Program-made: the position numbers and the translations under genes
The notes under the pieces: model-generated
What the model saw: the letters and a program-made list of their open reading frames with translations, nothing else
Database searches by the model: none
What the model was told of the DNA's origin: nothing
Shown: piece after piece, positions 55,356 through 63,168 of the stretch
Layout of the letters: every line of letters starts with the position of its first letter
Numbering within the stretch: the stretch's first letter is position 1
NCBI GenBank assembly: GCA_036559705.1
Contig: DATBSP010000139.1
Coordinates: 62,001-126,000, forward strand
Direction: 5' to 3'
Origin: Hyphomicrobium_A sp036559705
GTDB taxonomy: Bacteria; Pseudomonadota; Alphaproteobacteria; Rhizobiales; Hyphomicrobiaceae
DNA: 64,000 nucleotides

Positions 55356-55808
55356 TTAAATACGTTGACTGCTTCACCTGGGCGGCCAGTTCCTCCCAAC
55401 GCTTCTTCGCACCGCCCGGTGCCTTGAAGGCTTTGAACTGATCCACGTTGGCCGGCTCGCCGGCGATGATCAGCGCCACCATGCCCATAGTGTAGTGCGG
55501 GTGGCACTTGATGCCGTAGATCCCCGGCTTCTCGGCGACGAACTCGGCGTCCTGATTCATCTCGCCCTTAAGCGGCTCGACGCCCTCTGGCCAGACCTCG
55601 GTGATGGCCTCGGTGTTGTGGTTCTTGTCGACGATGACGAACTTCACTGTTCGCCCGGGGCGACTTTCAGAAAGTCCGGCTCGAACACCATGAATTTCCC
55701 CTTGACGTTGGTGTTCTTGATCTTGATCTCGTGCTCGGCGGCGTGGGCCGCAGATGCGGCCAATCCGAGCGAAATGGTAGCAAGCGCGGCAAGCTTCACA
55801 AACCTCAT
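55356..55808 (-). pseudogene. Pseudoazurin (blue copper protein) with a one-base frameshift
   Basis: The frame from ATG 55808 (GGGG upstream) gives a signal peptide and MVFEPDFLKVAPG, then meets a stop: the sequence GGCGAACAGTGAAG lacks one base of the expected Asp codon (APG-D-TVKF), at 55650/55651. In the next frame the rest continues with TVKFVIVDKNHNTEAI (copper His) and GIYGIKCHPHYTMGM (Cys, His, Met ligands). The downstream frame has no stop before the terminator hairpin, so the natural end has also been lost or a second indel exists. A sequencing error is possible. Pseudoazurin carries electrons in denitrification and other periplasmic redox chains. Confidence 0.8.
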
Positions 55809-55828
55809 CGGCGTGTCCCCTTAATTTT

Positions 55829-55847
55829 CTATACCATAAAAGTATAG
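55829..55847. promoter_or_regulatory. Inverted repeat upstream of pseudoazurin
   Basis: CTATAC (55829-55834) and GTATAG (55842-55847) around seven A+T-rich bases, 21 bases before the pseudoazurin start. Location and symmetry suggest an operator over the promoter; the regulator is unknown. Confidence 0.4.
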
Positions 55848-56011
55848 ATAAAGAAAGTCGTGTCAACGCAGGAGCGATTGCCGGCGCGAGGCAAATTGTC
55901 CGGCCGCCGCGGCGCGACGGCGAACCGGGCGTTAGGGCCGCCGCAGCGGGTTCTGGAGTAGGCTTGCCGGAGGGGCGCCCATGTGGGGTGCTCTGCGGGA
56001 AGTCCATCGCA

Positions 56012-56764
56012 ATGTGGGAGCAACTCAAGATCGGAATTGAGGCGAGCGCGCGCGCCATCGGCAGCTTTGTGAACGAGGCGGCGACGCTCATCGGCCGCGT
56101 GTCGCTCATCGCCTGGGACGTGCTGCGCCCGGCCGTCGTGTTTGCGTTGAACGTGCTAGTTGCTGTTATCCTTATCTTCGAGGAGTGGGGCTGGCGGCCG
56201 CTGTCGGCGTTCGTTGCGCGCCTGGCGCGCTTCCGACTATGGGCGATGGCCGAGCTGTGGATCGCCGGGCTCCCCCCGTATGGCGCATTGCTAGCCTTGG
56301 GCGTGCCGAGTGCCATACTCATCCCGGCGAAACTGCTCGGGGTCTACCTGCTCGCCACCGGCCACTTCGTTACCGCCGCCATCGTGATCGTCGCCGCCAA
56401 GCTCGCCTCGACGGCGCTCATTGCCCGCATCTTCCTGCTCACCAAGCCGGCGCTGATGCAAATGCCGTGGTTCGCCTACGCCTACGGCGTCTTCGTGCCA
56501 TGGCAGGAAGCCCTGTTCGCGCGCGTCCGCAATTCGTGGGTGTGGCGCTACGCACGCGTCGTCAAATGGCGCGCCAAGCAATTTGTGCAGAGTATCTGGA
56601 GCTCAGCGCGGCCACAGCTTCAAATGCGGTGGCGCGCCATGCAGCCGCGGCTGCACGCCGTCTGGCTTCGCATGCGCGCCGTGAGCCGCGATCTTCTGAC
56701 CCGCGCCCCGCCCGTGCGGCGTGGTCCACCGCGTCAATTACCGCCACCCGACGCGCGGCGTTAA
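56012..56764 (+). CDS. Membrane protein of unknown function
   Basis: 250 residues from ATG 56012 (GCGGGAAG upstream). One strong helix at about 40-58 (VVFALNVLVAVILIFEEWG) and two at about 85-135, then a long basic C-terminal tail (RARPQLQMRWRAMQPRL-like) ending in a Pro-rich segment, which should face the cytoplasm. I do not recognise the family. Convergent with soxZ, overlapping by 4 bases. Confidence 0.65.
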   Translation: MWEQLKIGIEASARAIGSFVNEAATLIGRVSLIAWDVLRPAVVFALNVLVAVILIFEEWGWRPLSAFVARLARFRLWAMAELWIAGLPPYGALLALGVPSAILIPAKLLGVYLLATGHFVTAAIVIVAAKLASTALIARIFLLTKPALMQMPWFAYAYGVFVPWQEALFARVRNSWVWRYARVVKWRAKQFVQSIWSSARPQLQMRWRAMQPRLHAVWLRMRAVSRDLLTRAPPVRRGPPRQLPPPDARR

Positions 56765-57087
56765 GCAACGTTGAGCATCACCTTCTCGACGGTGGTGGTG
56801 CCGCTGTCGTCGAGCCACGTCAGCGTCAGAGCGCCCGGGCCGGGCACGCGCATGTAGAAGGCGATGTACGGGTTGGCGGCGATGCCGGAGCCGAGTGTTG
56901 CCGAGAAGACCTCCTGGCCTTCAAAGCTCGCCGTGAACGTGTGGATGATGTCGCGCGGCACGATGTTGCCCAAGGGATCCTTGCGGTTGCCCGTCTCCAT
57001 GTTGTGCGTCGCCAGGGTCTTGATCTCTATCACTTCGCCGGTGTTGATCGCCTCGGGGATCTTGATGCGCGGCGGTTTCTTCATCAT
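56761..57087 (-). CDS. soxZ: Sulfur oxidation protein SoxZ
   Basis: 108 residues from ATG 57087 (57084 possible), GAGGG about 10 bases upstream. Immunoglobulin-like SoxZ fold: PPRIKIPEAINTGEVIEIKTLATHNMETGNRKDPLGNIVPRDIIHTFTASFEGQEVF, the characteristic HxMETGxRKD segment. SoxZ pairs with SoxY to present the sulfur-carrying cysteine to other Sox enzymes. It follows soxY by 14 bases. Confidence 0.93.
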   Translation of the reverse strand: MMKKPPRIKIPEAINTGEVIEIKTLATHNMETGNRKDPLGNIVPRDIIHTFTASFEGQEVFSATLGSGIAANPYIAFYMRVPGPGALTLTWLDDSGTTTVEKVMLNVA

Positions 57088-57101
57088 TGCGATAAGGTCC
57101 C

Positions 57102-57569
57102 TCAGATCCCGCAACCGCCGACCTTCACGTCCACCTTGCGCCGCGTGATGAGGATGCTGCCGTCGCTCAGTGCGGCGACTGCGACGACGTCCTGCGTCTT
57201 GGCAAGGCGCATGCGGCTCGTGACGCGCGCCTTGCCCGACAGAAGCGTAAAGCGGAACGTCGCCACCGTGGCGCGCGGATTGGCCGTCGACAGGATGTAG
57301 ACGGCCTTGACATGGTTCTCCGCCGTCATCGGGCTGTCGACGCCGAGCGCCACCGGCACATAGTCGCCATTCTCGATGGCCTCCGGCAGCTCTAGCGTCA
57401 GGCCGGTATCGCGCGGGCTCGCCTTGCCGATCAGCGCCTGCAGTGCCGCCTTGAACTCTGCGCTCTCGCCGGCACTCGCCTCGGCATGCGCGCCAGGCTG
57501 GCCGTCGAGCAACGCCAGCAGGGCGGCTGCGGCGCCCGCACGCAGCAGAAATGTCCGCCGGTCAAGCAT
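57102..57569 (-). CDS. soxY: Sulfur carrier protein SoxY
   Basis: 155 residues from ATG 57569. Tat-type signal with MLDRRTFLLRAGAAAALLALL. The mature Ig-like domain ends in KVGGCGI, the conserved C-terminal swinging-arm cysteine (GGCGx) to which thiosulfate or sulfide sulfur is attached. Last residue is Ile instead of Gly. Divergent from the flavoprotein gene across 111 bases. Confidence 0.95.
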   Translation of the reverse strand: MLDRRTFLLRAGAAAALLALLDGQPGAHAEASAGESAEFKAALQALIGKASPRDTGLTLELPEAIENGDYVPVALGVDSPMTAENHVKAVYILSTANPRATVATFRFTLLSGKARVTSRMRLAKTQDVVAVAALSDGSILITRRKVDVKVGGCGI

Positions 57570-57680
57570 GTTATTCCTGACGTCCCGCTGCACGTCGCCT
57601 CAACGAAGGGTAAGTTGCCGGGTGTTCCCAGCCCAGCGTACGATATCGGTAACGACGGGCCGGCAACAAGGCTTCACAAC

Positions 57681-58994
57681 ATGATCGATCGTAGGGAGTT
57701 CGGGCGGCTTCTCGGGGGCGCTGCGCTCGCCGCGGCAAATCCGGCGCTGATAGGCGCCACATTCGCCAAGGGCGGCGCCAAGGTGGTCATCGTCGGCGGC
57801 GGGGCGGGGGGCGGAACCGTCGGCCGCATCCTTAAGACCGAAGCGCCCGACCTCGAGATCACGGTGGTCGAGGCGCGCCCCACCTACACCTCCTGCTTCA
57901 ACTCCAACCACTACTTCGGCGGCTTTCGCACCTTCGCCTCACTGCAGCACAGCTACGACGGACTCAAGAAACTCGGCATCAAGGTCGTCAACGACACGGC
58001 GACGGCGATCGATGCCGGCAAGAAGAGCGTCACACTGGCTGGAGGCCAGGCGCTGCCCTACGACCGGCTCGTCCTGTCGCCCGGCATCGATTTCAACTAC
58101 GGCGCCATCGAAGGCTATTCGGCCGCGGCGAGTGAAATCATGCCGCACGCCTGGAAAGCGGGCCCGCAGACGCTGCTGCTGATGCAGCAGCTTGAGGCAA
58201 TGGACGACGGGGGCGTCGTCGTCATGACGGTGCCCGGAAACCCCTATCGCTGTCCTCCAGGCCCGTATGAGCGCGCCTGCATGATTGCGCACTACCTCAA
58301 AACGCATAAGCCGAAGTCAAAACTCGTCATCTTTGACGCCAAGCCTACATTCTCCAAGCAGGGTGCCTTCGAGGAGGCGTTCGAGAAGTACTACCACGGC
58401 ATCATCGACCTCAACCTGACGAACGAGATCGACAACTTCGAAGTCGTGCGCGTCGATACGAAGTCGATGGAGGTCGAGACCAAGTCGGGCATCAAGCTGA
58501 AGGGCGCCGTGGTCAACGTCATCCCACCGCAGACGGCCGGCGACATCGCAATCGCCGCGGGTTGCGCGGAGGGCGCCTGGTGTCCGATCAAGCCGCAGAA
58601 CTTTGCCTCCGCCCTGGTCGAGGGCGTCTACGTCATCGGCGATGCCGCCATTGCCGCCGATATGCCGAAGTCGGCCTACTCTGCCAGCAGTGAAGGCAGG
58701 GTCGTCGCCGCCGGCATCCTCGCCGATCTTGCCGGCGCCGAGCCTGCCGTTGCGCGCTACCGCAACACCTGCTGGTCGCTGCTCGCCGCCGATGACAGCA
58801 TCAAGATCGGCGCCGACTACACGCCGGGCGAAAAGGATGGCAAGCCGGTGCTGGCGCCGAGCGGCCCGTTCGTGTCGCAGAAGGGCGAGAGCGCCGAGGT
58901 GCGCCGCAAAAACTACGCGGAAAGCCTCGCCTGGTACCACGCCATCATTTCCGATGCCTTCAACGACAACGCGGCCCTGACCCACAAGGGGTGA
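57681..58994 (+). CDS. soxF: Flavocytochrome c sulfide dehydrogenase-type flavoprotein (SoxF/FccB)
   Basis: 437 residues from ATG 57681; the upstream open frame is a shadow of soxY. Tat signal (DRREFGRLLGGAALAAANPA), then the FAD site VVIVGGGAGGGTVGRIL, YTSCFNSNHYFGG with a redox-site Cys, and AEGAWCPIKPQNFASALVEGVYVIGDA with the partner Cys. This is the SoxF/FccB flavin subunit, which oxidises sulfide or reactivates SoxY. No cytochrome partner gene is adjacent. Confidence 0.92.
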   Translation: MIDRREFGRLLGGAALAAANPALIGATFAKGGAKVVIVGGGAGGGTVGRILKTEAPDLEITVVEARPTYTSCFNSNHYFGGFRTFASLQHSYDGLKKLGIKVVNDTATAIDAGKKSVTLAGGQALPYDRLVLSPGIDFNYGAIEGYSAAASEIMPHAWKAGPQTLLLMQQLEAMDDGGVVVMTVPGNPYRCPPGPYERACMIAHYLKTHKPKSKLVIFDAKPTFSKQGAFEEAFEKYYHGIIDLNLTNEIDNFEVVRVDTKSMEVETKSGIKLKGAVVNVIPPQTAGDIAIAAGCAEGAWCPIKPQNFASALVEGVYVIGDAAIAADMPKSAYSASSEGRVVAAGILADLAGAEPAVARYRNTCWSLLAADDSIKIGADYTPGEKDGKPVLAPSGPFVSQKGESAEVRRKNYAESLAWYHAIISDAFNDNAALTHKG

Positions 58995-59118
58995 ACGCAC
59001 GTTGCATGAATGTCCATTGCGGCGATAATGGTCGGGTCGCAGACGGCGGGCCGTCGATTGCGCCGTCGATCACTCGGAAGTGGGGCACGTCACGAGGGAG
59101 CCTGCAATGGAGGATCCC

Positions 59119-59412
59119 ATGGCCACGTTCGTTGTGCTCGCTAGTTTCACCGATCAGGGCATCCGCAACGTCAAAGAGACGATTTCCCGCGCGGAGGCCT
59201 TTAAGGACTTGGCCAAAAAGAGCGGTGTAGCCGTCAAGGATATGTATTGGACGCTCGGCCGCCACGACGTCGTCGCCATCTGCGAGGCGGCGGACGACGA
59301 GAGTTCAACCGCGCTAATGCTGAGTGTTGCTTCCCGCGGCTACGTCCGTTCAGAGACACTGCGGGCCTTTTCGTTCGACGAGATGAAGAACGTCATCGGC
59401 AAGATGATTTAA
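59119..59412 (+). CDS. GYD-domain protein
   Basis: 97 residues from ATG 59119 with GGAGG 5 bases before. MATFVVLASFTDQGIRNVKETISRAEAFKDLAKKSGV then DMYWTLGRHDVVAICEAADDESS matches the GYD family of small alpha-beta dimers (GRHDVV in the GYD position). Function unknown. It lies downstream of the sox flavoprotein. Confidence 0.85.
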   Translation: MATFVVLASFTDQGIRNVKETISRAEAFKDLAKKSGVAVKDMYWTLGRHDVVAICEAADDESSTALMLSVASRGYVRSETLRAFSFDEMKNVIGKMI

Positions 59413-59722
59413 GAGACTGTCGCAGCAGGTCGTCACGGCTACGCCGAGACCCGTAAGGCTCAACACGGCACCGACGTGCCGCGCGACGTTCACTTATTGG
59501 AAACTACAATGATCGCGCCGATCCATACGCCGAGTTAATTGGCGCTGGCGTATCAATTGGCTCGCGAGCGCAGCGGCGGTCGACAGCCGCCCGGCGACAG
59601 GCCCGGGTGAACGCTTCTGGAAGATCAAGGGCCTGTTCCCTAGGGAACATCTGTCGAACTGGCACCTGGCTAAAAACGCGACTCGGCAGTGAATGGGGGT
59701 GACAGCGGGCGGTTCATTCGTC
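59413..59722. other. Intergenic region before the FecR gene
   Basis: 310 bases containing the 16-bp palindrome at 59634-59649. No gene is supported; the frame on the minus strand (59494-59949) is a shadow. Confidence 0.45.
59634..59649. promoter_or_regulatory. Perfect 16-bp palindrome upstream of the FecR-domain gene
   Basis: TGTTCCCTAGGGAACA reads the same on both strands and lies 73 bases before the chosen start at 59723. Its size and perfection suggest a homodimeric repressor site. Regulator unknown. Confidence 0.55.
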
Positions 59723-61213
59723 ATGCGCCTTCTACGACTAGCACTCATCGGCGCCACGCTGTTGTGCGGCGGGACGCAGGCCATCTCCGCACCCGGCGAT
59801 GACATTGGCGCGGCCGTCAGGGTCGTCAATCTTGTCACGGCTGAGTACGCGACCGACCAGCGCCGTCTGGCGACGGGCGACATCGTCCGGCAGGACGAGT
59901 TGATCGAAGTCAGCGCGGACGGCACGGGCGAGATCAAGCTACGCGACAATACGCAGTTGGCACTCGGGCCCGGCTCGCGTTTGCTGCTGGACCAATTCGT
60001 CTACGATCCTGACGTCGCCGGCGGCGCCATCGTCCTCCAACTCGTCAAAGGTGCCTTTCGGTTCATGACGGGCATCGCCGCCAAGCCGGCGTATGTCATT
60101 CGCACGCCGACCGCTTCGATTACCGTGCGCGGCACCATTTTCGACGTTTATGTGCAAAGCAGCGGCATGTCGTGGCTGCTACTCATTGAAGGTGCCATCG
60201 AAGTTTGCAACGCGCGGGACGACTGCCGCTTGCACGACGAGCCTGGCAAGCTCATTCGCATCACTCCCGACGGCAACGTGGACAGCCCCGTGCGCTGGGT
60301 GGGGTTCCCCAAGGATGGCGAACTATTCGACTCCGCTTTCCCCTTTGTAATTACGCCGCCGCAGTTTGATTCCGACCCTGTCTTCACGCCCGACGACATC
60401 GTAGGCGGGACGTCGCCTGATGGGACCGACGACGGATCCGGCCCCAAAGACGACGGTGTCGAGGAAGCCAACGACGACCCTGGCACGGTGCCGCCATCAA
60501 CGTCGCCGCAGCTTCGTTGCTGGGGCGGCTGGAAGCAGGTTGCAAAGGGCTGGAGCGCGACGGGCTGGCGTGTCGAGAAGAGAGAGCGTGGCCATCGCGT
60601 CGTCTATTGCGCGAAGCGTGTGATGTCGCCTCCAGCCGACCCCGTCGTCCCAACGAAGCCCGAATGCGCCGGCGGGACGCTCGTCATGTTGAAAACGCTG
60701 CCGCCGCGGTGGAACTGCGTCTGCCCCGTCGGCACGACGCGCCAGCGGACCGGCAAGCATGCATATGCGTGCAAAGGCTCGCCGGGCGAGCCGCAATCGG
60801 ACCCGGAAAAGGACTGCCTGAAGAAAGGATGGAAGTGGACGCGCAAGGGTTGCGTCGACCCCGGCGGCTCGTGCCCGAAGGGTTACGTTGGCAATCCTCC
60901 GAACTGTGTGAAACCGCCGCCGAGTTGCCCGAAGGGTTACGTCGGCATGCCGCCCAAGTGCACGAAGCTGCTACCACCGGGATGTCCGAAGGGCTACATC
61001 GGCGAGCCTCCCAATTGCAGGAAGCCGCCGCGGTGCCCCAAGGGCTACATCGGAACGCCGCCGAGTTGCCGAAAGCTGCCGCCGAAGAGCTGCCCGAAGG
61101 GCTACATCGGCCAGCCGCCTAATTGCAAGAAGATGGCCTTCAACAAGCCGATTAAGGGGCTGAAGGACGTGAATAGGCAGTTCAAAAACCTGAAGGTCCC
61201 GAAGAAGGATTGA
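59723..61213 (+). CDS. FecR-domain exported protein with five CPKGY repeats
   Basis: 496 residues from ATG 59723 (59693 gives a longer start). Signal peptide (about 1-23), then a FecR domain (about 30-190: VRVVNLVTAEYATDQRRLATGDIVRQDELIEVSADGTGEIKLRDNTQLALGPGSRLLLDQFVYD ... TASITVRGTIFDVYVQ). An acidic linker is followed by a Cys-rich region and five tandem units CPKGY[VI]GxPPxC (starts at 60872, 60926, 60983, 61034, 61091), separated by Pro-rich spacers. The tail is basic. Not a classical anti-sigma factor: no N-terminal cytoplasmic part or sigma gene is near. Confidence 0.82.
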   Translation: MRLLRLALIGATLLCGGTQAISAPGDDIGAAVRVVNLVTAEYATDQRRLATGDIVRQDELIEVSADGTGEIKLRDNTQLALGPGSRLLLDQFVYDPDVAGGAIVLQLVKGAFRFMTGIAAKPAYVIRTPTASITVRGTIFDVYVQSSGMSWLLLIEGAIEVCNARDDCRLHDEPGKLIRITPDGNVDSPVRWVGFPKDGELFDSAFPFVITPPQFDSDPVFTPDDIVGGTSPDGTDDGSGPKDDGVEEANDDPGTVPPSTSPQLRCWGGWKQVAKGWSATGWRVEKRERGHRVVYCAKRVMSPPADPVVPTKPECAGGTLVMLKTLPPRWNCVCPVGTTRQRTGKHAYACKGSPGEPQSDPEKDCLKKGWKWTRKGCVDPGGSCPKGYVGNPPNCVKPPPSCPKGYVGMPPKCTKLLPPGCPKGYIGEPPNCRKPPRCPKGYIGTPPSCRKLPPKSCPKGYIGQPPNCKKMAFNKPIKGLKDVNRQFKNLKVPKKD

Positions 61214-61236
61214 GAGGAGCCGCGTCGCGGCTCCTC
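61214..61236. terminator. Bidirectional hairpin between convergent genes
   Basis: GAGGAGCCG (61214-61222) pairs with CGGCTCCTC (61228-61236), loop CGTCG, directly after the FecR-gene stop and before the end of the aminotransferase gene. No strong T-run on either side. Confidence 0.5.
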
Positions 61237-61245
61237 CTGTCGCGA

Positions 61246-62475
61246 CTAGGCGGCCTGCGCGTAGTAGTTCTTGAGTCCGCCCATTACCTTCTGCTTGTCG
61301 AACTCGGCGCCCATGGCGAGCATGGCGTCGGCAAAGCGGCTGACGATCTCCGAAATCTGCTCCGGCGACAGCTGATTGAGGATGCCGATGCGGATTTGCA
61401 CAGGTTCGGACAGCGTCGGCCAGATGCCGAACCCTTTCGCGCGCTCGCCGGCAACGAGGTCCTTCTCCTTGCCCTTGAGCACACCCGGCAGGTTGAGGAC
61501 GACGAGGCTCGTCATGTTGGAGGTGACGTCGCAGCCCATGGCCTCGACCGCCTGCCGCAGCGCCTTCTCGTGATAGGCGTAGTCGGAGGCTTTGCGGCGG
61601 CGCCCATAGCCAAGAATGATGCGCAGCGCCTCGTGGAAGGCGGCGACCGCGTAGCACGAATGCGTCTGGTGATAGACCGCGTTCGGCACGTCCTTGCCAT
61701 CGACGATGCCCCAATGGCGCGCGTCGAGGACCGGGTGGTGGACGTAGGTGCGGCAGCCCCGCTTCCTGACCATCTCGATGGCCTTATCGGTGAAGCTGAC
61801 CGGCGCATAGGTGAGCGGCAGCGACAGCACGCCCTTCTGTGGGCACGACGCCCAGGCGACGACGCCCGGATAGTCGTCGATGCTGAAGTCGGCGACTCCG
61901 AGGCTCGACACGGCATCTACAATGCCCATCACCCCATGCTTGAGGCAGGCATCGCTAAAGCCTTTAAGGTCGTTGATGCGGCCCGACCCGGTTTCCCAAT
62001 GGGCCATGAACGCCCACATCGGCTTCTTGTCGGCGAGCGCCTTCTCGACAGTGTCGCCGGTCACGGACTGTCCATGCGGGGTCTCGACGATGGTCACACT
62101 CGCGGGCTTGGGGTTAAGCGAGTCGGCGGCGAGCTCCTCGGCGGTCGAGGCCTTCATGCGGATGGTGAGCGAGTCGATGCCCGAGAAGGTACCGTTCGGG
62201 AAAGCGACGACCTTGTCGCCCGGCAGGATCAGGGACAGCACGCAATCGAGGCCGGAGAAGCCGGTGCCGGCAACGCCGTAGGTGTAGACGTTCTTGGTGC
62301 CCCACAGGTCGCGCAGCATCTCCTTGGCTTCGAGCATGCCGCGCACGACGTCTTTCTGCATGTGGTCGGCGACGCCCGTCTTGGCGAAGCGTTCCAGCAC
62401 GCGCGGGTCCGTGTTCCCTGGGCCCGGACCGGCGGCCAGCGTCTCTGGGATTTCGAGGGTTGGATAGACTTTCAT
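61246..62475 (-). CDS. Class V aminotransferase, alanine-/serine-glyoxylate type
   Basis: 409 residues from ATG 62475 with GGAGG 5 bases upstream. Fold type I PLP enzyme: GPGPGNTDPRVLE at the N-terminus, GVAGTGFSG, HWETGSGRIND, the PLP aspartate in VDAVSSLG and the Schiff-base lysine in ASCPQKGVLSLP. Members transaminate glyoxylate with serine or alanine, a reaction of one-carbon and photorespiratory metabolism. A pathway cannot be fixed from context. Confidence 0.9.
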   Translation of the reverse strand: MKVYPTLEIPETLAAGPGPGNTDPRVLERFAKTGVADHMQKDVVRGMLEAKEMLRDLWGTKNVYTYGVAGTGFSGLDCVLSLILPGDKVVAFPNGTFSGIDSLTIRMKASTAEELAADSLNPKPASVTIVETPHGQSVTGDTVEKALADKKPMWAFMAHWETGSGRINDLKGFSDACLKHGVMGIVDAVSSLGVADFSIDDYPGVVAWASCPQKGVLSLPLTYAPVSFTDKAIEMVRKRGCRTYVHHPVLDARHWGIVDGKDVPNAVYHQTHSCYAVAAFHEALRIILGYGRRRKASDYAYHEKALRQAVEAMGCDVTSNMTSLVVLNLPGVLKGKEKDLVAGERAKGFGIWPTLSEPVQIRIGILNQLSPEQISEIVSRFADAMLAMGAEFDKQKVMGGLKNYYAQAA

Positions 62476-62685
62476 TGATTCCTCCGATTGGTGCCGGGAG
62501 GGCGAGTGCACGCGTCCAACCCAGTCTGTCCCTTAATGGCGACTGGCGGAAATTAGGGCAGAGCCGCCGCTGCGGGCAAGCAGGTTTACATCCGACGCGA
62601 CGCAACGTGGCGCGCGGGCGTTTTTGCAACGCAATAGCGCCGCACGCGCTAGAATGCCGCTGTTTAACTCATCGGGGTGCTGCGG

Positions 62686-62904
62686 ATGGTGGATGCCAAC
62701 TCGATAGTCATCGGTCGGTGCTACGTGACGGCCAACCGGGAGGTGCGCAAAGTGCTGGAGCTCGATGGCCAGAAACTCACGTACGTGGCCCGCGGCAAGA
62801 TGGCCTTTCCAGCTTGGGATCAAGAGATGCAGCGCCACACTACGAAGGACACCTTCGCCAGGGACGTCGAGCGCGAGGTGCCCTGCGACTGGCACGCGCC
62901 ATAG
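62686..62904 (+). CDS. Small conserved protein, unknown function
   Basis: 72 residues from ATG 62686, with GGGG about 8 bases upstream. It begins MVDANSIVIGRCYVTANREV and has a beta-rich first half (VLELDGQKLTYVAR) with two cysteines in total. It looks like a small conserved cytosolic protein of Rhizobiales; function unknown. Confidence 0.6.
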   Translation: MVDANSIVIGRCYVTANREVRKVLELDGQKLTYVARGKMAFPAWDQEMQRHTTKDTFARDVEREVPCDWHAP

Positions 62905-63168
62905 TCGTACGCCGACCACCCATTTTCCGAGGGGCTGTGAACCCAAAGCCCGGCGAGACCAGCCGCGCGGAGGGGTCTTGCGCTGCCGGGAAACGGGCTA
63001 TACTGGCGGCGCTTTCGATTGCCGGAATCCGTGTCTGGCACCGTCTGTTCGATGCAATTGGCACGTTCGGAAAGCTCGCATTGAGCTTAACGCCAACGCA
63101 ACACGCCGCACGCTAGGTTGTGGCCCGTCTGAAGCGCGCCCAAAATACGACCGCGGAGGCACAAAGTC

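Noticed and set aside
61210..62478. 422-codon frame on the plus strand
   Set aside because: Antisense to the class V aminotransferase, whose PLP lysine and fold are unambiguous.
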